64,000 nt of DNA from Sulfurimonas sediminis (GTDB lineage Bacteria; Campylobacterota; Campylobacteria; Campylobacterales; Sulfurimonadaceae), in assembly GCF_014905115.1 (NCBI RefSeq), contig NZ_CP041235.1, positions 1,240,001-1,304,000 of the forward strand, read 5' to 3'. The position numbers and the translations under genes are program-made. Position 1 is the first letter of the stretch. Each line of letters opens with the position of its first letter. A model generated the notes under the pieces. It was not told where the DNA came from. It made no database searches and saw only the letters and a program-made list of their open reading frames with translations. This document shows positions 44,795-51,663 of the stretch, piece after piece.

Positions 44795-46572
44795 GAAGCA
44801 AATCCTGATGCAAAAGTATCTTTTGCAACCACTATCTGTTTTTGCCGCTCTTTGCGTTTTGTATCTTTTTCTACAAAAATCTTCTTGCGTGTTTTAGGGT
44901 CGAGTTCAGTATAATACATAACAGCAGAATAGGTACCGGGAGTCGGCGTAAAGACCTGCGCCTGCTCAGGATTCATTTGTAACTCTTCTGTGGTAAAACG
45001 CTTCAACTCGTGCATGTCTTTCTCCTCACATCCCGGATGGGCTGCGATGAGATAATAGGTCAAAAACTGTCTCTTTCCAGACTCTTTGTTGAGTTTGTCA
45101 TAGAGTTTTTTAAAATCTATCAGAGTCTGTTTGCCCGGTTTTCCCATAAGCTCAAGTACATGCTGTTGTGTATGTTCGGGAGCTACTTTCATCTGCCCTG
45201 ATATATGATGCTCTACCATCTCTTTGAGATAGCTATATCCATGCTTTTTATCGGCTGTTATCAAATCATACCGAACACCCGAAGCCACAAACGCTTTTCG
45301 CACACCCTCCACCTGACGAACCTGGCGTAAAAGATTTATGTTACGGGAGTGATCAACCTTCATTGACTTACACAAATGGCTGGCATCGACACAACGCTGA
45401 TGGTCACAGGTGCCGAGTTTGAGCTTTTTGTTACACTCATAGCCGTACATATTTGCCGTAGGTCCACCGACATCAGAGATGATGCCCTTATAGTCTTTGT
45501 ATTTATTGAACTCTTTGGCTTCTGATAAAATATTATTTTCAGAGCGTGTTCTAATAGTTCTTCCCTGATGCACCCCTATGGCACAAAAGTTACACTCTCC
45601 CCAACAACCGTGATGTGTCATGATAGAAAACTTAATCGTTTCCAGACATTTTACCTTCCCCTCTTTGGCATAGTAAGGATGCAGCTCTCTTGTAAAAGGC
45701 AGATTGGAGTTTGCATCCATCTCATCTTCATTCAGATAGTCACAGGGAGGATTTTGGATGAGGTATCGGCTATCTACTGGCTGACAAAGTCCCTTTGCTG
45801 ATATTGGGTCATTATTATCATAAAAAAAATCAAAAAGATCTATATATTTCTCTTTATCATCTAAACACTCTTGATGCGAAGGAAGTTGAATATACTCATA
45901 TACAGGCTCTTTTGATATATAACATATTCCCCGTATATCTCTGTAATCTCTCTTTTCATCTATAGCACGGGTTAACTGTTCTAGTGCAATTTCTCCCATA
46001 CCGTAAATCATCACATCTGCCTTAGAGTCAAACAAAATAGGCTTTTTGAGTTTATTGGACCAGTAATCATAATGGCTCACCCGTCGCAAAGAGGCTTCAA
46101 TACCTCCTAAAACGATAGGCACGGTATTTTTAAAATAACGCCGTATAAGATTAGTATAGACTAAAACTGCTCTATCAGGTCTTTTGTTGTTTTTTCCACC
46201 CGGAGTATAATCATCGGAATTTCGAAACTTTTTGGTGGCTGTATAGTTTGAAACCATACTGTCAACGCTTCCACCACTGACACCCCAGTACAAACGAGGC
46301 TCACCCAAACGCATAATATCATCAGGAGTGTCAATGTCTGGTTGTCCTATCATTCCTACTTTATAGCCCATTCTCTCAAGCATACGACCAACCATAGCAA
46401 CCCCGATAAATGGCGAATCTATATAAGCATCTCCACTCACTAAGATAACATCACAATAATCCCAACCCCTAGCATCCATCTCTGAGCGTGTTGTTGGAAG
46501 AAAATCTTTTGCACTGAATGTAACTGTATCTTTTTTGGGATTGTTATTTCTTTTTTTGTGTCGTCTGCTCAA
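44791..46572 (-). CDS. YgiQ-family radical SAM protein
   Basis: A 593-residue protein with the radical SAM cluster HHGCWGECNFCAIGVHQGRT near residues 320-340, the family N-terminus FLPTTRSEMDARGWDYCDVI, and PEHTQQHVLELMGKPGK later on. It has an extra set of cysteines (ECNKKLKLGTCDHQRCVD) that may hold a second cluster. The reaction is not known to me. The last 25 residues are basic and variable. Confidence 0.9.
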   Translation of the reverse strand: MSRRHKKRNNNPKKDTVTFSAKDFLPTTRSEMDARGWDYCDVILVSGDAYIDSPFIGVAMVGRMLERMGYKVGMIGQPDIDTPDDIMRLGEPRLYWGVSGGSVDSMVSNYTATKKFRNSDDYTPGGKNNKRPDRAVLVYTNLIRRYFKNTVPIVLGGIEASLRRVSHYDYWSNKLKKPILFDSKADVMIYGMGEIALEQLTRAIDEKRDYRDIRGICYISKEPVYEYIQLPSHQECLDDKEKYIDLFDFFYDNNDPISAKGLCQPVDSRYLIQNPPCDYLNEDEMDANSNLPFTRELHPYYAKEGKVKCLETIKFSIMTHHGCWGECNFCAIGVHQGRTIRTRSENNILSEAKEFNKYKDYKGIISDVGGPTANMYGYECNKKLKLGTCDHQRCVDASHLCKSMKVDHSRNINLLRQVRQVEGVRKAFVASGVRYDLITADKKHGYSYLKEMVEHHISGQMKVAPEHTQQHVLELMGKPGKQTLIDFKKLYDKLNKESGKRQFLTYYLIAAHPGCEEKDMHELKRFTTEELQMNPEQAQVFTPTPGTYSAVMYYTELDPKTRKKIFVEKDTKRKERQKQIVVAKDTFASGFAS

Positions 46573-46615
46573 GCTGTGGCCTTTTAAAATAAATATTGTT
46601 CCGAATTATACATCT

Positions 46616-46885
46616 TTATTCTCCACAATGTGACCACATTCTAGAAATTCTTATTTTCTTTTCATCTTCTTTTACTTCATAAACAAGTCTATGTTGTATA
46701 TTTATTCTTCTTGAGTACGAACCACTTAAGTTCCCTACTAATTTTTCATAAGGAGGCGGGTTTTGAAAAGGATTTTTTCTGATGATTTCAATAAGTTCTT
46801 TAGCTTTGTTATCTAAGTTAGCACTTGATAATTTTTTAGCATCTTTTAATGCCCATTTACTATAAAGTATTTTATACTCTACCAT
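46616..46885 (-). CDS. yoeB: YoeB-like toxin (Txe/YoeB family)
   Basis: An 89-residue RelE-superfamily toxin: ILYSKWALKDAKKLSSANLD, PFQNPPPYEKLVGNLSGSYS and RRINIQHRLVYEVKEDEKKI, ending in ISRMWSHCGE. E. coli YoeB has the catalytic His and a final aromatic (SHY); here it is SHCGE. It cleaves mRNA at the ribosome when free. It overlaps its antitoxin by 7 nt. The gene lies at the far end of the cassette-like array, with no attC-like site seen downstream. Confidence 0.88.
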   Translation of the reverse strand: MVEYKILYSKWALKDAKKLSSANLDNKAKELIEIIRKNPFQNPPPYEKLVGNLSGSYSRRINIQHRLVYEVKEDEKKIRISRMWSHCGE

Positions 46886-47124
46886 TCAACATTTTCACTA
46901 AATTCTTCATCAGGTGCATTCATTGATTCTTGAATTGAAGAAGCCATATTTGGTATAGTATTTAAATACAATGTTTCTTCTATCGCATTCCAGTCTTCTT
47001 GAGAAAGCATAACTACATTATTTCTCTTCCCGGTAATAAGCACTGGTTCATGAGTTTTTGCTGTTTCGTCCATAACATTGTAAATATCTGCTCTAACTTG
47101 GCTTACCGACATAACTTTTGTCAT
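46879..47124 (-). CDS. yefM: YefM/Phd-family antitoxin
   Basis: An 81-residue antitoxin, MTKVMSVSQVRADIYNVMDE with the Phd/YefM N-terminal DNA-binding fold (EPVLITGKRNNVVMLSQEDW), and an acidic C-terminus that binds the toxin. It precedes and overlaps yoeB, the standard order. It should repress the pair together with the toxin. Confidence 0.9.
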   Translation of the reverse strand: MTKVMSVSQVRADIYNVMDETAKTHEPVLITGKRNNVVMLSQEDWNAIEETLYLNTIPNMASSIQESMNAPDEEFSENVEW

Positions 47125-47195
47125 AGTTAACCCTTTAATTCATTTTCTGCATTGTACTAAATATCGTACGCTTTGTCAAGCTGTAATATTTTTTA

Positions 47196-47261
47196 AGATA
47201 ACGGTCGAAGATATCCGATAAATTACCGCTAGGTAATTTATTGGCTACTGTTTTGTTAGCG
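47196..47261 (-). repeat. attC-like site 4
   Basis: Read on the minus strand it begins cgctaac (47255-47261) and ends gttatct (47196-47202). A perfect 10-bp stem ATAAATTACC (47218-47227) pairs with GGTAATTTAT (47232-47241) around the loop gcta. Outer parts are imperfect, with unpaired bases as in attC. It overlaps the last codons of the relE-like gene, as cassettes often do. Confidence 0.6.
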
Positions 47262-47592
47262 TTGAGCTTCTTATCAGTTTTTGGAGGAGTAGCTCTTCTA
47301 CATTTTGTCTTGAATCAAAGATAGCCATTACATAGACACTGTCACTATCAACTTTATACATGATTCTCCAAGGAGAACTTATAAGCTCTCGATACATTGT
47401 GATACCTTCTTTCTGAAGTTCAGGTACAACTCTACCTCTTAATGGTAAAAAATTACTAGAGTTAGCTTTATTTTTTATCTTTTGATAAATCTCTCTTGCA
47501 ATACTCGGAGAATCTTCTTTAATATAAGCAACAATATTTAAAAGGTCTTCTTTCGCATTTGAAGTCCATTGAACTTTATATGTTTTACTCAT
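47245..47592 (-). CDS. RelE/ParE-family toxin
   Basis: A 115-residue toxin: MSKTYKVQWTSNAKEDLLNI, VAYIKEDSPSIAREIYQKIK and the conserved YRELISSPWRIMYKVDSDSV, followed by VYVMAIFDSRQNVEELL. It belongs to the RelE/ParE superfamily; whether it is a gyrase poison or an mRNA nuclease cannot be told. The last residues (STLTKQ) are encoded by the attC-like site. It overlaps the antitoxin by 4 nt. Confidence 0.88.
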   Translation of the reverse strand: MSKTYKVQWTSNAKEDLLNIVAYIKEDSPSIAREIYQKIKNKANSSNFLPLRGRVVPELQKEGITMYRELISSPWRIMYKVDSDSVYVMAIFDSRQNVEELLLQKLIRSSTLTKQ

Positions 47593-47861
47593 CTGTTAAG
47601 AAGTTCCTCAACAGATTTAAACACATCTTCTTCTGAATGAAGGTTCCCCTCTCTTATATCTTCTTCAGCAAATGAAAGAAGTTTAAGTATCGAGATAGCA
47701 TTTCGCATATCTTCATAACTTTTTGGGTCTTGAATAACAGCTTTCGCTTCGCCATTTTGAGTAATAATCATCGGTCGGTGTGTTTCGTTAATATGTTTGA
47801 GAACATCAGCTGCTCTGCTTTTTAAATATGTAATAGGTTTTATATCTTCAACTATTTGCAT
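47589..47861 (-). CDS. Phd/YefM-family antitoxin
   Basis: A 90-residue antitoxin, MQIVEDIKPITYLKSRAADV, with HRPMIITQNGEAKAVIQDPK as the Phd-type fold and an acidic helical end (LLSFAEEDIREGNLHSEEDV). It precedes the toxin with a 4-nt overlap. The ribosome site (aaggaga) is clear. It is the cassette that follows attC-like site 3. Confidence 0.88.
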   Translation of the reverse strand: MQIVEDIKPITYLKSRAADVLKHINETHRPMIITQNGEAKAVIQDPKSYEDMRNAISILKLLSFAEEDIREGNLHSEEDVFKSVEELLNR

Positions 47862-47917
47862 AAAATCTCCTTCAGTCCTTTTATTGTACCAAATTAAGAC
47901 TTAATGTGCAAATGTGA

Positions 47918-47987
47918 TGCTAACGACTCACTTGAGAAATAGTTTTTCCGCTAGGGTAAACTATTTCTCTCCAAGTTTTTGTTAGAT
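47918..47987 (-). repeat. attC-like site 3
   Basis: Read on the minus strand it begins atctaac (47981-47987), which fits RYYYAAC, and ends gttagca (47918-47924). A long stem ACTTG..AAATAGTTT (47930-47945) pairs with AAACTATTTCT..CAAGT (47958-47976), leaving a three-base bulge on one arm, the extrahelical bases typical of attC. The loop contains ccgctagg, also found in site 4. Confidence 0.7.
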
Positions 47988-48195
47988 AATTTAAAACTAT
48001 CTGATAGCTTCATGTGATATTATTTCTATTTTTCCAGAAATTTTTTGAGTAAGCGGTTCTAAGAGTTTATTACCTTTTACAGCTGATTTAGTACTTTTTC
48101 CTAATTCTAGGAGCCTGTCGGATTAACCCACTCAAAACCAATAATCAGGTATAATAAATATAAATAAGAGAATATTCTAATAAGGCTTTGACGAT

Positions 48196-48411
48196 ATGAA
48201 ACCCTTCATAGCAGCTAACCGAAATCAGCCATTCCTGATGCCTCCGAGTATAGAAGAGTGGCTTCCAAAGAGGCATTTGGCACGCTTCATTGTAGAGATA
48301 GTCGAAACACTCGATCTCAATGATATCTACAAACACTACAAAGAAGGTGGCAAAGATGCCTATGATCCCAAAGCAATGCTTTCGCTTCTCTTTTACGGAT
48401 ATGTGCGGTGA
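48196..48411 (+). CDS. IS1182-like transposase, N-terminal part
   Basis: A 71-residue piece, MKPFIAANRNQPFLMPPSIE to AMLSLLFYGYVR, with the N-terminal domain of IS1182-type transposases. It ends at TGA 48409-48411. In family members the conserved YGY is followed at once by ATGVFSSRKIE, but here a 35-nt stretch (48403-48437) intervenes, shifting frame by two. The second frame starts GTG 48408, a 4-nt overlap (GTGA). Confidence 0.7.
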   Translation: MKPFIAANRNQPFLMPPSIEEWLPKRHLARFIVEIVETLDLNDIYKHYKEGGKDAYDPKAMLSLLFYGYVR

Positions 48412-49583
48412 GCGAAGCGAGGAAATACTCTTGGGGTGCAACAGGAGTCTTTTCAAGCAGAAAGATAGAACAGGCTACCTACGATTCTGTACCATTTAGA
48501 TATATTGCTGTCAATACTCATCCCGATCACGATACCATTGCCAACTTCCGCAAACGTTTTCTTTCCCAGATATCCGATCTCTTTGTGCAGATACTTGAGG
48601 TAGCACAGAAGTCGGGCGTACTTAAAGTAGGCAAAGTAAGTCTTGACGGTACCAAAGTCAAAGCCAACGCTTCCAAGCATAAGGCACTGAGCTACGGACA
48701 TATAAAAAAACTGCAATCCCAACTCGAAGCAGAAGTGCAGGCCTTGCTTGAAAAAGCACAAGAGGCAGACAACAGTAAAAGCGATGAAGGAGTGAATATC
48801 CCTGAGGAGCTGGAACGAAGAGAAGAGCGTCTTGAAGTCATTAAGGAAGCCAAAGCAAAAATAGAGCAACGCGCCAAAGAGCGCTATGCAAAAGAGAAAG
48901 CACTCTATGATGAGAAGATGAAGAGACGCAAGGAGAAAGAGAAGCTCACAGACAAGAAGACAAAAGGCAAAGTGCCAAAAGAGCCTGTCGAAGAAGTATT
49001 GGATAAAGACCAGGTCAACCTGACCGATGAAGAGTCTCGTATTATGAAAACATCAGGCGGAGGGTTTGAGCAGTGCTACAATGCCCAAGCCTCAGCAGAG
49101 CATGATTCCCGTCTGATACTCCATACCCATGTTACACAAAACACCAATGACAAACAGGAGGTTAAGCCTACACTGCAATGGTATGAGGTACATCCAAAAC
49201 TCAAACCTTCCGCTGCATTCAATGCGGATGCAGGCTATTTCAGCGAAGAGAATATCAAGCTATGTGTAAAAAGCAAAATGACACCCTATATCTCATTTGG
49301 AAAAGAGCAACACAATCAGCCACTTGAAGAGAGATTCAAAGAGGCAGACCCTTTGCCTGATAATCCTACTGAAGTAGAAAAAATGAAACACCGTCTTCAG
49401 ACCAAAGAGGGTAAAGCTATTTATGCCCAACGCAAATGTGTCATAGAACCCATCTTCGGTATCATCAAACAGGTAATTGGATTTAGGCAATTTATGCTCA
49501 GAGGGCTTCAAAAGGCACAAGGTGAGTGGCGTTTGGTATGCATGGCATACAATCTGAAGAGATTGCATACGATAATGGGATAA
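48408..49583 (+). CDS. IS1182-like transposase, main part with DDE residues
   Basis: A 391-residue frame from GTG 48408. It carries YSWGATGVFSSRKIEQATYD, the first aspartate in KVSLDGTKVKANASK, the second in FNADAGYFSEENI and the glutamate in EPIFGIIKQVIGFRQF. A charged helical insert (residues 100-195) is typical of the family. All catalytic residues are present, so if this part is translated it could act, though the DNA-binding N-terminus is on the other frame. Translational coupling at the GTGA overlap is possible. Confidence 0.8.
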   Translation: MSEARKYSWGATGVFSSRKIEQATYDSVPFRYIAVNTHPDHDTIANFRKRFLSQISDLFVQILEVAQKSGVLKVGKVSLDGTKVKANASKHKALSYGHIKKLQSQLEAEVQALLEKAQEADNSKSDEGVNIPEELERREERLEVIKEAKAKIEQRAKERYAKEKALYDEKMKRRKEKEKLTDKKTKGKVPKEPVEEVLDKDQVNLTDEESRIMKTSGGGFEQCYNAQASAEHDSRLILHTHVTQNTNDKQEVKPTLQWYEVHPKLKPSAAFNADAGYFSEENIKLCVKSKMTPYISFGKEQHNQPLEERFKEADPLPDNPTEVEKMKHRLQTKEGKAIYAQRKCVIEPIFGIIKQVIGFRQFMLRGLQKAQGEWRLVCMAYNLKRLHTIMG

Positions 49584-49873
49584 CAGGAGACAGGGATGGC
49601 ATATATCGAGCAATATATGAAGGATTTTAGAGAATATTTTCTACATTATCGCTCTAAAAATGGTTTTTTAAAAATATGAGAGATTATAGGGAGTATTTTT
49701 GGATGGGTATCCGACAGACTCCTAGAAGTTTATTGAATGCTGCTATATTATACAATGCTTCTTTTAACTGAGGTGTTGTAATTGATATAACACCTTCTGG
49801 TGAATCCACTTTTATAATACCTTTTATATTGAAATCATATTCATCATAATCCATTTAATGTTCCTTATTATTT

Positions 49874-49911
49874 ATCTAACGGGTGTTCAACTCTCCAAGT
49901 ACTTGTTAGCT
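49874..49911 (-). repeat. attC-like site 2 (short)
   Basis: Read on the minus strand it begins agctaac (49905-49911) and ends gttagat (49874-49880), a good GTTRRRY box. The central part is only about 24 nt and pairs imperfectly, so it is shorter than normal attC. It shares acttggagag with site 3. It is the weakest by stem, but its position, just after an ORF stop, is right. Confidence 0.5.
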
Positions 49912-49914
49912 TTT

Positions 49915-50462
49915 TTAATCAAGTATGTTCTTTCTTAGCTTATCGGCTAATACGTCTGCTTTTTCCATTAAGTCAAAAATTTCTTTTTTTACTTGTAAAA
50001 ATTCTTTGTACTCATCAGGTGTTTTTTCTTTTAAAAGGTTTAAATTAATTTCTTTTGCAAATTTCTTTTGATACATCGAAAGTAACTCAATCAATTCATC
50101 CTTATCACAATATATTTCATCAAATTGATTAATAAATTTGTCAAACTCTTTACTGCCTTTTTTAGAATTACATTTTTACAACATGGCACTAAATTACCAA
50201 TTTGATGTCCAAACCCTCTTAGTTCCCCATTCTTTATTAACCCAACAAGATGATCCCATGTTTCTGCTTCATCGTTGCAAAATACGCATGTTAAATCTTG
50301 ATTTGGGTTTTGTCCTAAAAATTCCAATGCTTCATTTATTTTTGTTTCGTCATAATCATCACTTGGTGCGATTGCTGATGCAAAAGCATGATTTATGGTT
50401 GTACGTCTTTTTCCATAAACTGAATATGTATGTAAATGGCGTTTAATATCTTCTTTTTTCAT
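49915..50462 (-). pseudogene. HNH endonuclease cassette gene with a 1-nt frameshift
   Basis: The first frame reads to HQIGNLVPCCKNVILKKAVK; restoring one base in the A-run at 50173-50177 gives PCCKNCNSKKGSKEFDKFIN and an open frame to TAA 49915. The whole is 182 codons. CVFCNDEAETWDHLVGL near residue 60 and the CCKxCNSKKGSK end form an HNH motif (D-H..N..CxxC-like). HNH nucleases in cassettes may be toxins, defence or mobility factors. The frameshift may be a real loss or a sequencing slip. Confidence 0.72.
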
Positions 50463-50477
50463 AATGTTCCAATGTTA

Positions 50478-50525
50478 AGCTAACGGCGAAGCTGACCCGT
50501 TTAGGGCTCAGCTTCGCCGTTGGAT
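50478..50525 (-). repeat. attC-like site 1
   Basis: Read on the minus strand it begins atccaac (50519-50525), fitting RYYYAAC, and ends gttagct (50478-50484). A perfect 11-bp stem GGCGAAGCTGA (50485-50495) pairs with TCAGCTTCGCC (50508-50518), loop 12 nt. It is the cleanest of the four and follows the stop of the zinc-ribbon gene by 18 nt. Confidence 0.7.
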
Positions 50526-50543
50526 AGTTTTGTTTCTCCGCAT

Positions 50544-50825
50544 TTACTCTTTTTGCATCTTATCCCACTTATGGCTGCAGTAAGAACACATTCCATTGTC
50601 TATACTAATCTCCATATCTTCATAACTAATTTCTTCACCACAGTTTGGACATTCATACATAAGATAATCTGATATACCTTCTTCTAGTACATATTTCTGC
50701 TTTTCACTTAAAGTATTAATTCCTTTATCTATAGCAAATTTTGCTATATCCTTTGCAAGACTAGCATCTAAATTTTCAATAATCTTTTCTAAGTGTTCAA
50801 TTAATCCATCTTGTTCTTTTATCAT
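50544..50825 (-). CDS. Zinc-ribbon protein of unknown function
   Basis: A 93-residue protein: a helical N-terminal half (HLEKIIENLDASLAKDIAKF) and a C-terminal zinc-ribbon, YECPNCGEEISYEDMEISID and MCSYCSHKWDKMQKE, with four cysteines. I favour ATG 50825 (MIKEQDGLIEH) because ggag lies 6 nt before it; four residues upstream is another ATG. It is the last gene on the promoter side of the array. The function is unknown. Confidence 0.75.
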   Translation of the reverse strand: MIKEQDGLIEHLEKIIENLDASLAKDIAKFAIDKGINTLSEKQKYVLEEGISDYLMYECPNCGEEISYEDMEISIDNGMCSYCSHKWDKMQKE

Positions 50826-50835
50826 ACTTTGCTCC

Positions 50836-51009
50836 ATTAACTATTTATTAACATACATTATAGACAGAATAACATTAAATCACATAATTAACTATTATTG
50901 GCAGTATATGTTAATTATTGAAAAGTGTGTGTTAATTGTTTTTAAGCAGTATCAATACTTAATGAAACCATTAACATTACGCTAATGCACTTTTGTATAT
51001 ACTTTTCAT
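50836..51009 (+). promoter_or_regulatory. AT-rich control region with direct repeats before the response regulator
   Basis: The sequence contains GTTAATT at 50910-50916 and 50931-50937, spaced 21 bp, about two helical turns, and several more TTAAC/GTTAA elements (attaacta at 50836 and 50887). Such spaced repeats are what OmpR-type regulators bind. A promoter for the two-component operon and for the zinc-ribbon gene should lie here. No gene is seen. Confidence 0.45.
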
Positions 51010-51663
51010 ATGTCAAAAATATTATTACTCGAAGATGATGAAATACTCTCAGAAACCTTGATTGAACTGTTAGAAAGTGAATCGTTTGAAGTGTTACATG
51101 TAAAGGATGGGGAGGCGGCGCTTGATGCTACTTTTGAAGAGAAATTTACTCTGTTGCTTTTGGATGTGAATGTTCCTTTGTTAAATGGTTTTGAACTCCT
51201 TCACAGTTTACGCCAAAGCGGAGACACTACCCCTGCTATTTTTCTCACCTCTTTAAGCGATGTTGCCTCCTTGGCAAACGGCTTTGATGTCGGTGCGGAT
51301 GACTACATTAAAAAGCCTTTTGATTTTGATGAACTCCTCATACGCATACACGCACTTTTAAAAAAAGCCTATCACACCTACCAAAACGAGTTACATATAG
51401 ATGATTTTCGCTTTGTTATTGACAAAGATGAGCTTTATAACAAGTCTGATTTTATACCGCTTTCTCCATATGAGTTGCAAATTACAAAGCTTTTTTTTCA
51501 AAACCTCAACAAAACAGTCCAAAAAGAGCTTATACTCGAAACCCTCAACGGAAACAAAGAGATGAGTGAGGGAGCCTTGCGGGTTCATATCAACAAACTT
51601 CGTAAAATCGGACTTCCCATAACAACCATCAAAGGCATAGGATACCGTCTTGCATCATCATGA
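51010..51663 (+). CDS. OmpR-type response regulator
   Basis: A 217-residue protein with a receiver domain, KILLLEDDEILSETLIELLE, the phosphoacceptor aspartate in LLLLDVNVPLLNGFELL near residue 52, TSLSDVASLANGF and DDYIKKPFDFDELLIRI (the conserved Lys). The C-terminal winged helix is PLSPYELQITKLFFQNLNKT to LRVHINKLRKIGLPITTIKG and YRLASS. It overlaps the kinase gene by 14 nt. The signal is unknown. It likely binds the repeats upstream. Confidence 0.93.
   Translation: MSKILLLEDDEILSETLIELLESESFEVLHVKDGEAALDATFEEKFTLLLLDVNVPLLNGFELLHSLRQSGDTTPAIFLTSLSDVASLANGFDVGADDYIKKPFDFDELLIRIHALLKKAYHTYQNELHIDDFRFVIDKDELYNKSDFIPLSPYELQITKLFFQNLNKTVQKELILETLNGNKEMSEGALRVHINKLRKIGLPITTIKGIGYRLASS

Larger units (their letters stand above)
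48111..49721 (+). mobile_element. IS1182-like insertion sequence with CTAG target duplication
   Basis: The element is 1611 bp. Its ends are imperfect inverted repeats: gagcctgtcggat at the left (48111-48123) and, read inwards from the right (49721-49709), gagtctgtcggat, 12 of 13 matching. It is flanked by ctag on both sides (48107-48110 and 49722-49725). Within it lies a transposase in two overlapping frames. Insertion split a cassette gene on the opposite strand. The DDE transposase type matches IS1182 by its YGYATGVFSSRKIE-like and EPIFGIIKQ segments. Confidence 0.88.
47997..49854 (-). pseudogene. Cassette gene of unknown function split by an IS element
   Basis: The start ATG is at 49854 (MDYDEYDFNIKGIIKVDSPE and so on to FNKLL) and the end (ELGKSTKSAVKGNKLLEPLT to HEAIR, TAG 47997-47999) lies on the other side of the IS. 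Removing 48107-49721 or the equivalent rejoins one open frame of 80 residues with no shift. The product is acidic at the start and basic at the end, has no membrane part, and is not recognised. It sits between attC-like sites 2 and 3, so it is one cassette. The gene is presumably inactive. Confidence 0.7.

Noticed and set aside
46560-46620. A fifth attC-like site after the yoeB gene
   Set aside because: I searched the 44-nt gap before the ygiQ gene and found no RYYYAAC/GTTRRRY pair or stem; the end cassette may be truncated or not a cassette.
50544-50837. An attI site or integron integrase next to the array
   Set aside because: The sequence to the right is a two-component operon, and no tyrosine recombinase with an IntI patch is present in the window; the integrase at 7302 has no sign of the integron-specific insert and lies 40 kb away.
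9474-51103. TTACATGTAA as an FNR/CRP-type operator set
   Set aside because: The copies are inside genes and not at promoters, and the half-site spacing is not that of FNR or CRP.
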